Source: Clostridia bacterium (lineage in GTDB: Bacteria > Bacillota > Clostridia > Lachnospirales > Lachnospiraceae). From it: 64,000 bases of DNA. Location of the stretch: NCBI GenBank assembly GCA_910575245.1, contig CAJTEN010000004.1, forward strand, positions 124,001 through 188,000. The letters are read 5' to 3'. Below the pieces are notes generated by a model that was not told the origin of the DNA, ran no database searches, and worked only from the letters and a program-made list of their open reading frames with translations. Shown in pieces: positions 26,212 through 35,048 of this stretch. Both the position numbers and the translations under genes were made by a program. Each line of letters begins with the position of its first letter. Positions within the stretch are counted from its first letter, which is position 1.

Positions 26212-27891
26212 ATGAAAAACAAGTTAGTGAAACAGGTAACTGCCGCCGCTCTGGCAACCGGCATGGCATTCTCCCTTACAGCGTGTGGGGGAGGGCAAAA
26301 TTCAAATGTGGAATTGAACACGGGAGAATTTCAGGAAGTGGATCAGTCTGAACTGGAATTTCCGTTGGCCGAGAAGGCAACGCTGACCGGCATGATCAGC
26401 TATCCGGCAAACACGGAATCCAACCCGAATAACCGTACGATCTTCAAGCGTCTGCAGGAAGATACAAATGTGGAGATCGAGTGGACTGCGATTCAGGGAG
26501 ATCAGTGGGGTGATAAGATCACACTGGCAATGGCAAATCTGGATACTCTGACAGATTTCATCTTTACGGCAGGATTCGGTGACAACGATCTGCTCAGGTA
26601 TGCGGATCAGGGTGTTATCATTCCCCTGGAAGATTATATCGATGCTTATATGCCGAATCTGAAGGCAGTATTTGATAAATTTCCTGAATACCGGAAGATG
26701 AGTACCGATTCGGAGGGGCACATTTGGGCGCTTCCCTGGATTGAACAGCTTGGTTCCGAAAAGACGGCGATCCAAACAGTAGGCGATATGAGCTTTATCA
26801 ATAAAAAATGGCTGGATTTTCTTGGCTTAGAGGTGCCGGCCACGATAGATGAGTTTGAACAGGTTTTGATTGCATTCCGGGATCATGCCTCCGAGCTGCA
26901 GGCGGAATTTAACATTGATGGAAGTATTATTCCGATGTCCTGTATCGTGAATGACGGAAATCAGGATCCGGCTTTACTGATCAACGGGTTTGGCGAAGGA
27001 TATGGAGATTGCGATCAGGGCAGACATATCGCGGTCACGGATGACAAGAAGGTAATCTGTACTGCGACACAGCAAGGATATAAAGACGGTATTGCATGGC
27101 TCCATTCCCTGCATGAAGAAGGGCTGATCGATCCGGAAGCGTTTACACAGGAATGGTCAACCTATGTATCAAAGGGTAAATCAGGGCGTTATGGCGTGTG
27201 CTTCAGCTGGGACGTTGCCAATATTGTCGATGATTTTTCGGGATGGGTTCCGCTTCCGGCACTGACTGCGGACACCAGGAACATTACCCCTGAGAATGCT
27301 TCTTTCACCAGCGGATATGACCGTGGACGCTGCGTGGTAACTGCTGTCGCTGAGAATCCTGCACTGATCTGCGCATGGATGGATCAGATGTATGACCCGT
27401 TCCAGTCTCCGCAGAATAACTGGGGTACTTACGGGGAAGATGACGATTTTGACATTTTTGAATTGGGAGAGAACGCGCAGGGCGAGAGAATGTTAAAGCA
27501 TGCGCCGCTTGGAGATGCTTCTCCGGTAGAAGTAAGAGAGGCAGAGGCCGTAGGAGGTCCGCTGGCAGTTCTGGACGAATATTATGATGTATATGTTACC
27601 TGTCCTGATGATGCAAAGTACCGTCTGGACTGGATCAAAGATTACTATACACCAGATATGAATACCAAGTATGTTTATCCCAATGTATTTATGAGCCAGG
27701 AGGATACGGAAGAGCTGTCCAACCTTCAGGCCGATATCACAAAGACGATCAATGCTACAAGGTCTGACTGGATCATGAACGGATTTACAGATGCGGATTG
27801 GGATGAGTATTTAAAGAGCCTTGATGCATATGGTCTGAATGATATGCTGGAGATATTCCAAAAATATCTGGATGATTATTATGCAGAATAA
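26212..27891 (+). CDS. LplA-type oligosaccharide-binding lipoprotein
   Basis: 559 aa, the longer SBP class that accompanies LplB/LplC. Signal peptide with lipobox LTACG (Cys about residue 25). The mature part includes VEIEWTAIQGDQWGDKI, DTLTDFIFTAG and INKKWLDFLGLEVPATIDEF, typical of SBPs for plant oligosaccharides. AAAGGAGAGG precedes the ATG. Third gene of the importer operon and upstream of GH32. Confidence 0.92.
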   Translation: MKNKLVKQVTAAALATGMAFSLTACGGGQNSNVELNTGEFQEVDQSELEFPLAEKATLTGMISYPANTESNPNNRTIFKRLQEDTNVEIEWTAIQGDQWGDKITLAMANLDTLTDFIFTAGFGDNDLLRYADQGVIIPLEDYIDAYMPNLKAVFDKFPEYRKMSTDSEGHIWALPWIEQLGSEKTAIQTVGDMSFINKKWLDFLGLEVPATIDEFEQVLIAFRDHASELQAEFNIDGSIIPMSCIVNDGNQDPALLINGFGEGYGDCDQGRHIAVTDDKKVICTATQQGYKDGIAWLHSLHEEGLIDPEAFTQEWSTYVSKGKSGRYGVCFSWDVANIVDDFSGWVPLPALTADTRNITPENASFTSGYDRGRCVVTAVAENPALICAWMDQMYDPFQSPQNNWGTYGEDDDFDIFELGENAQGERMLKHAPLGDASPVEVREAEAVGGPLAVLDEYYDVYVTCPDDAKYRLDWIKDYYTPDMNTKYVYPNVFMSQEDTEELSNLQADITKTINATRSDWIMNGFTDADWDEYLKSLDAYGLNDMLEIFQKYLDDYYAE

Positions 27892-28000
27892 AAAAACGAG
27901 GTTGTAGCCTGCAACAGTTTTGATATGACAATATCCGATCATGTGAATGCAGACCTGTGTACCAGGCGGCACAGAAGACTGTTGGAGAGTAACCGTAAGA

Positions 28001-28036
28001 TGAGGAGCCAGCCGAAAAGCCGGCTCCTCATTTGTA
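28001..28036 (+). terminator. Hairpin terminator between the SBP and GH32 genes
   Basis: TGAGGAGCC near 28001-28009 pairs with GGCTCCTCA near 28022-28030, and the inner bases pair partly, followed by TTTGT. The U tract is short, so read-through into GH32 is possible. Confidence 0.55.
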
Positions 28037-28214
28037 TCAGGAATAAAAAAGAACACCTATGGCAACAGCTCTGCGCACTTGCTGCGCTGAGCGTACACGC
28101 GCCATGCAGCTTGCCTGCAGGTGTGTATCCGATACTTGCACCGTACCTTTCATGAGAATTTGAATGGAAAGACATGGAGGTGCAAGAATAAAAAGAAAGG
28201 TAAAGGATATTGTA

Positions 28215-29708
28215 ATGACAAGTCAAACATTGAGAGAAGCCCGAAAATATGAGGAGGCTTCGGACAAGATGATTAAGAAAGAAGAAAGGCCGGATTTCCA
28301 TCTGTCTGTCCGCACCGGATGGATGAATGACCCGAACGGTTTTTCCTATTACGGCGGAAAATATCATTTATTCTACCAATATTATCCCTATGATCCCCAG
28401 TGGGGAGCAATGCACTGGGGACATGCGGTGAGTGATGACCTGCTGCACTGGGAATATCTTCCGGCGGCGCTGGCACCGGACGAGGCATACGACAGGGACG
28501 GCTGCTTTTCGGGCGGTGCGGTCACGATGGATGACGGAAGGCAGCTTCTGATGTACACGGGAGTGCTGAGGGAGCGGCAGAGAGACGGCGGTTTCCGGGA
28601 AGTACAGACACAGTGCGTAGCGGTAGGAGACGGGATGGATTATGAGAAATATGAGAAGAATCCTGTTCTTGATGAGAACGATCTGCCGGATGGATGCAGC
28701 CGGAATGATTTCCGCGATCCGAAGATATGGAGAAAGAAAGACGGAACCTACTGTTGTGTGATCGGCAACCGGCCGGCGGACGGCAGCGGGCAGATTCTGT
28801 TGTATACCAGCCAGGACGGCTTTACATGGAACTATAAGAAAGTGCTGGCTGCCAACAATAACCGGTTCGGTAAGATGTGGGAGTGCCCGGATTTCTTTGA
28901 ACTGGACGGGAAAGGGGTTCTGCTTGTGAGCCCGCAGGATATGCTGCCCTCGGGATTCGAATATCATAACGGCAATGGGACGCTGTGCCTGATCGGGGAT
29001 TATGACGAGGAGACGGACACCTTCACAGAGCAGCATGACCAGGCGATCGATTATGGTATCGATTTCTATGCGACCCAGACGATACTGACGCCCGACGGAC
29101 GCCGGGTCATGCTGGGGTGGATGCAGAACTGGGATACCTGCAGCATCAGGGCACAGGACGTGCGCTGGTTCGGGCAGATGAGCCTGCCGCGGGAACTGTC
29201 TGTGAAGAACGGCAGGCTGTATCAGAAGCCTGTACGGGAATTGGAGGAACTGCGGTGCAATAAAGTGACTTATCAGGACGTCTGCGTTTCGGGAACGATA
29301 GCACTGGAAGGCGTCAAAGGGCGGAGAATAGATATGGAACTGGTCATCAGCCCGGAGGAGGGGCAGGAGATTTACCATAAATTCGCAGTACGTTTTGCCC
29401 AGAACGACCAGTTCCGTACTTCTGTCAGTTTCCGGCCGAAGGATTCCGTCCTGAAGATCGACAGGAAATTCTCAGGTACAAGAAGAGCGATCATACACCA
29501 GAGAAGGAGTCTGGTAAACTCTGCGGACGGCAGGCTGAAGCTGAGGATCATTCTTGATCGCTTCAGCGCAGAGGTTTTCGTGAATGACGGAGAGCAGGTG
29601 ATGACTGCAACGATCTATACGGAACAGGAAGCAGACGGGATTTCCTTCTTCGCGGACGGGGCAGCGCGGATCGATGTTGTGAAGTACGATCTGACGGCTC
29701 AGGGGTAA
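28215..29708 (+). CDS. GH32 beta-fructofuranosidase (sucrose/fructan hydrolase)
   Basis: 497 aa, no signal peptide. Catalytic residues are all visible: nucleophile Asp39 in WMNDPNG, transition-state Asp168 in FRDPK, and acid/base Glu223 in WECPDFF. A C-terminal beta-sandwich follows (about 350-495, including DRFSAEVFVNDGE). ATG 28215 was chosen because AAAGGATAT lies upstream; the longer frame starts without a site. It hydrolyses terminal beta-fructofuranosyl residues of sucrose, kestoses or inulin oligosaccharides in the cytoplasm. It follows the LplBC-SBP operon on the same strand after a weak terminator. Confidence 0.93.
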   Translation: MTSQTLREARKYEEASDKMIKKEERPDFHLSVRTGWMNDPNGFSYYGGKYHLFYQYYPYDPQWGAMHWGHAVSDDLLHWEYLPAALAPDEAYDRDGCFSGGAVTMDDGRQLLMYTGVLRERQRDGGFREVQTQCVAVGDGMDYEKYEKNPVLDENDLPDGCSRNDFRDPKIWRKKDGTYCCVIGNRPADGSGQILLYTSQDGFTWNYKKVLAANNNRFGKMWECPDFFELDGKGVLLVSPQDMLPSGFEYHNGNGTLCLIGDYDEETDTFTEQHDQAIDYGIDFYATQTILTPDGRRVMLGWMQNWDTCSIRAQDVRWFGQMSLPRELSVKNGRLYQKPVRELEELRCNKVTYQDVCVSGTIALEGVKGRRIDMELVISPEEGQEIYHKFAVRFAQNDQFRTSVSFRPKDSVLKIDRKFSGTRRAIIHQRRSLVNSADGRLKLRIILDRFSAEVFVNDGEQVMTATIYTEQEADGISFFADGAARIDVVKYDLTAQG

Positions 29709-29867
29709 GGAGATTTGTCTCCTGGAATATGGCCTTGAGGATCTGAATGCGGAGATACTGACGCAGATGCTGATATTCGCGAATGCGGCGGCTTCCATCA
29801 TACCAGGGTGATCCGGTACTTCTTTGGGCGTTTCTGCGCCGTTGACTTTTAACCGTTTGATGAATTG

Positions 29868-30035
29868 ATGGAAGATAAGAAGTGGGAAGGTATGGAAGAA
29901 GGAATCAAAGAAGGGGAGCGAAAAGGGAGACTTTCGATTATCAGTCAGTTATTAGCGGCAGGAAAGGAGGAAACTCAGATATTAAAGGTTACTCAATGCT
30001 CTGAGGAGGAACTTCTGGTTGCCGCAGGACGATAG
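29868..30035 (+). pseudogene. Rpn/YhgA-like nuclease, C-terminal remnant
   Basis: 55 codons: MEDKKWEGMEEGIKEGERKG, then SQLLAAGKEETQILKVTQCSEEELL. The EEGIKEGERKG coil and the final helix are typical of the ends of Rpn-family (PD-(D/E)XK, transposase-like) proteins. The nuclease domain is absent. The preceding 150 bases hold no coherent gene. Confidence 0.5.
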
Positions 30036-30065
30036 GAAATATGTCCAGGGGCATAGGGATTGATA

Positions 30066-30106
30066 TAGAGCGAAAGGCTCCGCAGTGAAATTGCGGGGCC
30101 TTTGGT
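30066..30106 (-). terminator. Terminator of the 55-residue gene
   Basis: On the minus strand AGGC-CCCGCA pairs with TGCGG-GCCT around a short loop, with one mismatch, then TTTCGCTCT. It starts just after the stop codon at 30115. Confidence 0.5.
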
Positions 30107-30114
30107 GTTTCGGC

Positions 30115-30282
30115 TTAGAGTGTAAGATCTTCCACATTGATGCCCATAGAGGAGAGCTTCGCGACAACGCCTTTGAGCTGATAGTCAAGTTCGATATTCT
30201 TCTGCTCTCCGTTTGCTTTTTTTATACGTTGCAAATTCATATAAGTGTCGATCGTAATTGTGATTAATTCGTTTTCTGTCAT
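30115..30282 (-). CDS. Small conserved-looking protein of unknown function
   Basis: 55 aa, beginning MTENELITITIDTYMN and ending MGINVEDLTL. ATG 30282 follows AGGTGA at 6 bases. A promoter TTGTAT-17-TATAAT lies upstream (30334-30362), and a hairpin follows the stop. I do not recognise the family; the amphipathic N-terminal half and the KGVVAKLSSM segment suggest a small helical protein. A plus-strand frame over the same bases has no ribosome binding site and is a shadow. Confidence 0.65.
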   Translation of the reverse strand: MTENELITITIDTYMNLQRIKKANGEQKNIELDYQLKGVVAKLSSMGINVEDLTL

Positions 30283-30333
30283 GATATCACCTGCTTTCTG
30301 CGGAACACTTTAAAAGGACTGTTCTTTGTATAA

Positions 30334-30362
30334 ATTATAGCAGACTGACTGGTGCGATACAA
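30334..30362 (-). promoter_or_regulatory. Promoter of the 55-residue gene
   Basis: Minus-strand -35 TTGTAT (30357-30362), 17 base spacer, consensus -10 TATAAT (30334-30339). Confidence 0.6.
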
Positions 30363-30402
30363 GGCAATTTCTGGGAAATCAGGCAGCCAATTAGTATTAG
30401 TG

Positions 30403-30770
30403 GTTACAGTTCACGGCCAATGTCATTAAGTTAAGCCGGACGCACCTGACATAATAGGAATCTCCTAAGGACGCGCTTTCGCTCAGTTCCAAACGCAGCG
30501 GTACTAAATTCGTGGAAAACCTCATTAACTACCGGCGTTTTCCAATGGCCCTCAGGAGAATCCTATCATATCAGATGCTGTGTATAGACTTAACTTAATG
30601 ACATTGGTTCACGGCCTAACCGTCCGCGAACTGTAACGCATCCAGCCCATGAAAAGTCGCCTTCGGCGAGGGGCTGGATGCCTGAAACCGTAGCTTTATT
30701 GGCCGGATGCCTTGCAGCAGGGTGCAAGGCACCGTGAATAGTAACTATTAGTGAGCCGTTACGGTTTCAT
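30403..30770. repeat. Palindrome-rich repeat region hosting a MITE
   Basis: Nested inverted repeats fill this interval. The outer arms GTTACAGTTC (30403-30412) and GAACTGTAAC (30628-30637) flank the MITE. GCATCCAGCCC (30638-30648) pairs with GGGCTGGATGC (30671-30681), with an inner TCGCC/GGCGA stem. GCCTTGCA (30709-30716) pairs with TGCAAGGC (30723-30730), and GAAACCGTA (30684-30692) with TACGGTTTC (30760-30768). No gene lies here. It resembles REP/BIME-type intergenic repeats that could form hairpins or cruciforms. Confidence 0.7.
30418..30606 (+). mobile_element. MITE copy A, 189 bp
   Basis: Begins CAATGTCATTAAGTTAAG and ends with its perfect 18 bp complement. Flanked by GTTCACGGC on both sides (30409-30417 and 30607-30615), a 9 bp target duplication. 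The interior holds the subterminal inverted arms GATAGGAATCTCC and GGAGAATCCTATC and a CGGTAC...GTACCG-like hairpin with one change. No coding potential. Same orientation as copy B. Confidence 0.85.
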
Positions 30771-30785
30771 ACCGGCGAACGGGCG

Positions 30786-31440
30786 GTGTGGAAGCGGCTG
30801 AAAAAATTGCCGCTTCTGCTTCTGTCTCCGCTTATTGCTGTCCTGCTTTCTGCCGGGCTGAGTGCTGTTCTGGAACTGAGAATATATCGGTATTTCGTCA
30901 GTTCCGGCGGTATTCTTGTCATGTGTACCTTATGGGTGTGCCGGACATGGCAATTCGGGTTCTGTCGGGCTCTTGCTGCCGTCTGTATGGCGAGTATCTT
31001 TCAGGTGGCCTCCGCCACCCCTGTCTTTCGGGATGCTGCAGGAAGACAACCAATTCATGGTGTCAATGGGGCTGCATCTGGGTATCAGCATCGCCGCCGC
31101 CTTGCTGCTCTACAGGCTGCGGTTTGGGAGGTGGTTTTGCCTGCTGCTGGACAACGAACCCGTGCCGTGGCGGATGGCTCTCCTTCTGTTTGCACTGGAA
31201 GCCACTATGGAAATGTTTCTTCAACTGGCAGGCGGAGTCCGGCACCGATACCTGGCGCTCTATTACCTGCTGGTGGTGATGGTTATCCTGATGGCAGGTC
31301 TGACGCAGCAGGCGGGAGCAGGGGAACTGGAGGGACTGTGCCATACGCTGTCCGCGTTGGATGCCGGGTTTGACCGACGGCTTGGGAGGAAAATCCAGGT
31401 ATCCGCCCAGATCGGGAATCATTGTAAAAGGGCCGGAGCA
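30786..31440 (+). pseudogene. AgrC-like membrane sensor kinase, N-terminal remnant
   Basis: Frame one encodes WKRLKKLPLLLLSPLIAVLL and further hydrophobic helices up to about 31030. A shifted frame then continues with GMLQEDNQFMVSMGLHLGIS, LLLDNEPVPWRMALLLFALE and YLALYYLLVVMVILMAGL. Together they look like the multi-helix sensor part of an AgrC/GHKL kinase. There is a frameshift near 31030 and the kinase domain is missing. It joins directly to a LytTR fragment, so a large deletion removed the kinase core and the receiver. Confidence 0.55.
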
Positions 31441-31480
31441 GATTGGGCCGTTTGTGTCGCAGTGTTTGGGTGAGATACAT

Positions 31481-31864
31481 ATGCGTTTGCTTGCTGAACG
31501 TCAGGACCCGGCGGAGATGTTCACATTACGGACAGGAGAAACGGTGCGCCATGTCCCCTTGCGTGACATTCTCTTTTTTGAAACTTCCTCCATGCCCCAC
31601 CACGTCTTGCTCCATACAGCCAATAGCCGGATGGACTTTTTAGGCAGTCTTAACGAACTGGAAATTCGGTTGGGAAACCGTTTTATCCGCACACACCGGG
31701 CCTATCTGGTGGCGGCGGATAAGATTGAAACGATAGATTTGAAACACAATATATTGTGGGCCGGCGGAAATTTTAACGTTCATTCAGGAAATTTGAACCA
31801 CACAGCATGGATGATATGGTATGCTTACAATGCCGGACGGCAGAACGGAAATGGAGGTAAGCAT
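31481..31864 (+). pseudogene. LytTR DNA-binding domain of an AgrA-like regulator, receiver missing
   Basis: The frame gives VRHVPLRDILFFETSS, FLGSLNELEIRLGNRFIRTHR and AYLVAADKIETIDLKHN, the LytTR fold. No receiver domain precedes it. Its natural stop appears lost: the frame runs on through NAGRQNGNGGKH into the next small gene. Probably non-functional, although a free LytTR domain could still bind DNA. Confidence 0.65.
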
Positions 31865-31996
31865 ATGGAGAAAGAGCGTTTTGTAGAGGTCTATAATCAG
31901 GGCATTGTGAATGTGGCAAAGGTCTTCATGGATACGGAAACCGGCGTAAACTACCTGATGGCTTCCCATAATAAAGCAAACGGCTTTGTATATTAA
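31865..31996 (+). CDS. Short DUF6440-like protein
   Basis: 43 aa from ATG 31865, preceded by GGAGGT at 6 bases. MEKERFVEVYNQGIVNVAKV and DTETGVNYL match the start of DUF6440, small proteins of about 55-60 residues. The C-terminal part, with the GG-LTVLLD-type ending, is replaced by MASHNKANGFVY, so it is likely truncated. It is in frame with the LytTR fragment upstream, which lost its stop. Confidence 0.5.
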   Translation: MEKERFVEVYNQGIVNVAKVFMDTETGVNYLMASHNKANGFVY

Positions 31997-32017
31997 ATTG
32001 AATAAAAGGAAGCTAAA

Positions 32018-32055
32018 GGGCATTTCATCTTGTACTGGGTGGATGCTCTTTTTTT
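32018..32055 (+). terminator. Rho-independent terminator after the DUF6440-like gene
   Basis: AGGGCAT and ATGCTCT close a stem with an inner CATC/GGTG pairing, followed by TTTTTTT. Confidence 0.6.
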
Positions 32056-32152
32056 GTGCAAATTTTTAGGAGGAAGGGAACATACGGAAGTTGCGGGAGT
32101 ACGGCTACAATGAAGAACTGGTATACCGTATTGATGTAAGAGGACTTATCTA

Positions 32153-32206
32153 TTGCCTGCCAGGCATATCTGTGCTAGAATATATCCACTTAAGCATGGG
32201 TATATG
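32153..32206 (+). promoter_or_regulatory. lysR-type gene promoter and likely autoregulatory site
   Basis: -35 TTGCCT (32153-32158), 17 bases, -10 TAGAAT (32176-32181). ATATATCC and GGGTATAT near 32181-32206 form an interrupted palindrome of the T-N11-A kind that LysR proteins bind. It would overlap the start of transcription. Confidence 0.5.
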
Positions 32207-32220
32207 AAAGGAGCATTAAG

Positions 32221-33108
32221 ATGGAAATCAGAGTTCTCCGTTATTTTCTGACTGTTGTCCGGGAAGAAAGTATTACAAAGGCATCAGAGGTTCTGCATAT
32301 CACGCAGCCTACTTTGAGCCGGCAGCTATCCCAGATGGAGGAGGAAATTGGTGTTAAATTATTTGAGAGAGGTTCCCGCAAAATTAACCTGACCAATGAA
32401 GGGATTTTGCTCCGCAGGCGGGCGGAAGAAATCCTGCAGCTTGTGGACAAAACGGAAAAAGAGTTGGCAGAGCAGGATGAACAGGTGGAGGGGAAGATTT
32501 CCATTGGCTGCGGTGAAATTGCTTCGGTACAGTTACTGCCGGAATTATTCAGGACTTTTCGGGAAAAATATCCCCGCGTCAGCTTTGACATTTTCACTGC
32601 TACAGCGGATCTGGTGAAAGAGCAGATGGATAAAGGACTGCTTGACATTGGTTTGCTGCTTGAGCCCATCGATATGGAAAAGTATGATTTTATCCGTCTG
32701 GATATGAAAGAGAAGTGGGTGGTCATGATGCGTCCGGATGATGCCTTGGCAGGGAAGGAATACATAACTGCACAGGAGCTGTCAGCCTTACCATTGATCC
32801 TTCCGCGGCGTATGGGAGTGCAGAGTGAACTGGCAAGCTGGTTCGGAGATTATTATGAAAAGCTCAACGTAGTGTTTACCAGTAATCTAAGCACAAACAG
32901 TGCTGTTATGGTAAGCAATGGCCTGGCTTATTCTTTAGTGATTGAGGGCGCTGCATTCTGGGATCAGTCAAAAGTAACTTACAGGCCGCTTTATCCGGCG
33001 CTGACATCAACCAGTGTGCTTGCATGGAAACGCGGCCAGCCTTTCAGCCCGGCTGGTACAAAATTTATCAATCACATAAAATGCTTTTTGGGCATGGGTC
33101 AGCCATAA
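32221..33108 (+). CDS. LysR-family transcriptional regulator
   Basis: 295 aa. N-terminal winged helix-turn-helix (VLRYFLTVVREESITKASEVLHITQPTLSRQLSQMEEEIG region, residues about 5-44) and a LysR substrate-binding domain (about 92-290). AAAGGAG precedes ATG 32221. LysR genes of this subtype usually diverge from an oxidoreductase or transporter; here the upstream neighbour is only the DUF6440-like remnant, so its target has probably been lost or lies elsewhere. Confidence 0.92.
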   Translation: MEIRVLRYFLTVVREESITKASEVLHITQPTLSRQLSQMEEEIGVKLFERGSRKINLTNEGILLRRRAEEILQLVDKTEKELAEQDEQVEGKISIGCGEIASVQLLPELFRTFREKYPRVSFDIFTATADLVKEQMDKGLLDIGLLLEPIDMEKYDFIRLDMKEKWVVMMRPDDALAGKEYITAQELSALPLILPRRMGVQSELASWFGDYYEKLNVVFTSNLSTNSAVMVSNGLAYSLVIEGAAFWDQSKVTYRPLYPALTSTSVLAWKRGQPFSPAGTKFINHIKCFLGMGQP

Positions 33109-33143
33109 GAACCAGGTGTTTGATATACCCACAGGAAAGGCGG

Positions 33144-34721
33144 TCAGCCCCGGAATTCCCGGGGAGTCATGCCGGCGAAGCGCTTAAACTGTTTGGAGAA
33201 ATAGGATATGTTCTGAAAGCCGCATCTTGTGGCGATATCACCGATACTCTGTCCTGTACCTGCCAGCAGCCGCTTTGCCTCCTCGATCCGCTCATAGATA
33301 ATGTAGTTGGTCAGGGAGAAGCCGGTTTCACGCTTGAAAAGGTGGGACAGATAGTCGGGCGTGAGATAAACCATTGCCGCCAGGGATTCCCTGGTCAGAT
33401 TTTCGTCCAGGTGGGAACGGATATAATTTTTCACGGTCGCGACGGTGGTGTCCTGCTCGGCGGAACTTACGAGGCACTCCTCGTACAGCTGCAGCGCGTC
33501 GGCGATCCACTCCTGAAGATTCTGGATCGACGAGCAGACACGGTCCACGGAAAACTGCGCGATACGTTCCCGGAAGGCGGGAAGCATTTCACTGCCGGTG
33601 GTTTCCATACAGCTGAAGAGGATCTGCAGAAAGCTGTAATAAAAATGCGTCAGAGTATCCCGGGTCGCATGACGGGAGTGCTGCAGCGAATTTAAGAACA
33701 GGTCCGTTTCGGACAATAGCCGGCTGGCCTTGCGCTGAAGCAGCAGGTCACTCCAGTCTTTAAAAGAGAAAGAAATGGAGTCGCCGGTGCTATCGGCCTG
33801 CGAAAGCTGCGCAAGATCAAATACATGATTTTCCAGAGAAACGTTTTTCCCGGCGGTGGCGATCAACTCCCGCAGCGTTGCATGGAAATCGGAAATGCCG
33901 CAGCAGTGGGCGGGAATATAGAAGTTAAAGGTATTGGGAAAACGGGGCACAAAATCCGCAAAGGTCTGGCTGCACAGAGTAAGCAGCTCTTCCCGGGAAC
34001 GGCCGGTTTCCGGCAGAGGCAGGAAGTAAAACTGGCTGTCGATCCGTACCACAACCGGAATTTCTTCCTTCTTATAAAAATATTCCCGCACGATATTTTT
34101 CAGCAGAAATTCATAGAGATCTTTTTTCAGGGGTACTTTGTCCATGCCGTTGCACTGGATCAACAGAGGCAGGAAGGACAGATCTGCGACAGATGGATTC
34201 AGGTTGCGCAGATGCAGCTCCCGCGCGATATCCGACCGCTGGCTGGAGACGGCGCCTGCCGACAGGTCGAGCCAGAATAACTCCCACAGATACAGTTCGC
34301 TTTCTTTCCAGTAACCGGCCTGCAGGGTATTGAGTTTCATGCTGGCTTGATGGCGGTACTGGTCCACGGCTTTGGCGACAGCGGCCAGAAGATCCTTTTC
34401 GTCCACCGGTTTCAGAAGATAGTCTATGCTGGTCAGGCGCATGGCTTTGGAGACATACTCGAATTTGGCATAGGCGGTCAGGAAGATACAGATGGTATCA
34501 AGCCCGTTCTGCCTGATATGGTCCAGAAGCTCCAGGCCGCTTCCGCCGGGCATTTCGATATCCAGGATCATAATGGCGACAGTATGGCCGGCAAAATATT
34601 CCAGCGCCTGCGCCATGCTGTAAGCGCAGTAAATTTCATCGAAGGCAGGGCCGTTCTGTGCGATCTTCATCCGTGTGCTCTCTGCACTGTAGTATTCATC
34701 ATCCACGATCAACAAATTCAT
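33144..34721 (-). CDS. YesN-type response regulator with AraC DNA-binding domain, no adjacent kinase
   Basis: 525 aa. Receiver with Asp54 in IMILDIEMPGGSG and the conserved Lys in YLLKPVDE; long linker; C-terminal AraC helix-turn-helix (LAAMVYLTPDYLSHLFKR, then CGFQNISYFSKQFKR). No kinase gene adjoins it. The YesM-type kinase at 44914-46638, at the other end of the glycosidase, esterase and importer locus, is the best candidate partner. A MITE and host repeat lie directly upstream of the start. Confidence 0.92.
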   Translation of the reverse strand: MNLLIVDDEYYSAESTRMKIAQNGPAFDEIYCAYSMAQALEYFAGHTVAIMILDIEMPGGSGLELLDHIRQNGLDTICIFLTAYAKFEYVSKAMRLTSIDYLLKPVDEKDLLAAVAKAVDQYRHQASMKLNTLQAGYWKESELYLWELFWLDLSAGAVSSQRSDIARELHLRNLNPSVADLSFLPLLIQCNGMDKVPLKKDLYEFLLKNIVREYFYKKEEIPVVVRIDSQFYFLPLPETGRSREELLTLCSQTFADFVPRFPNTFNFYIPAHCCGISDFHATLRELIATAGKNVSLENHVFDLAQLSQADSTGDSISFSFKDWSDLLLQRKASRLLSETDLFLNSLQHSRHATRDTLTHFYYSFLQILFSCMETTGSEMLPAFRERIAQFSVDRVCSSIQNLQEWIADALQLYEECLVSSAEQDTTVATVKNYIRSHLDENLTRESLAAMVYLTPDYLSHLFKRETGFSLTNYIIYERIEEAKRLLAGTGQSIGDIATRCGFQNISYFSKQFKRFAGMTPREFRG

Positions 34722-34825
34722 AGAGGTTTCCTTTCAGCAGATCCTGAGGCTGCTTTATGTATTGTAGTCTGTTGGGCTCTTTTGTCAACAGAATGCAGGC
34801 AGGATGCCAGAATAATGTTAATTTT

Positions 34826-35048
34826 GGTAACAGTTCAGCCCACAATGTCATTAAGTTAAGCCGGACGCGCCTGACATGATAGGAATCTCCTAAGGACGCG
34901 CTTTCGCTCGGTTCCAAACGCAGCGGTACTAAATTCGTGGAAAACCTCATTAAGTACCGGCGTTTTCCAACGGTCCTAAGGAGAATCCTATCATATCAGA
35001 CGCTGTGTATAGACTTAACTAAATGACATTGAAGGCTGAACTGTTACC
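34826..35048. repeat. 15 bp perfect palindrome arms around MITE copy B
   Basis: GGTAACAGTTCAGCC (34826-34840) and GGCTGAACTGTTACC (35034-35048) are exact complements. With the MITE removed they would form one hairpin with a loop of a few bases. The right arm supplies the TAA stop (35044-35046) of the LacI gene. Related arms occur near 30403, 47450 and 53400. Confidence 0.75.
34843..35031 (+). mobile_element. MITE copy B, 189 bp
   Basis: Starts CAATGTCATTAAGTTAAG; the right end matches its complement at 17 of 18 positions. About 90 percent or more identical by eye to copy A over the whole length. No clear direct target duplication, because the flanks are the complementary arms of a host palindrome. 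Occupies the gap between the YesN-type regulator and a LacI gene. Confidence 0.85.

Noticed and set aside
30085..30267. Plus-strand 60-codon frame
   Set aside because: It is the shadow of the better supported minus-strand 55-residue gene with promoter, ribosome binding site and terminator.
30418..30606. MITE as a conserved structured RNA gene
   Set aside because: The copy in lacI has a clean 10 bp target duplication and other copies have 9-10 bp ones, so it is transposed DNA; an RNA role is not excluded but is not needed.
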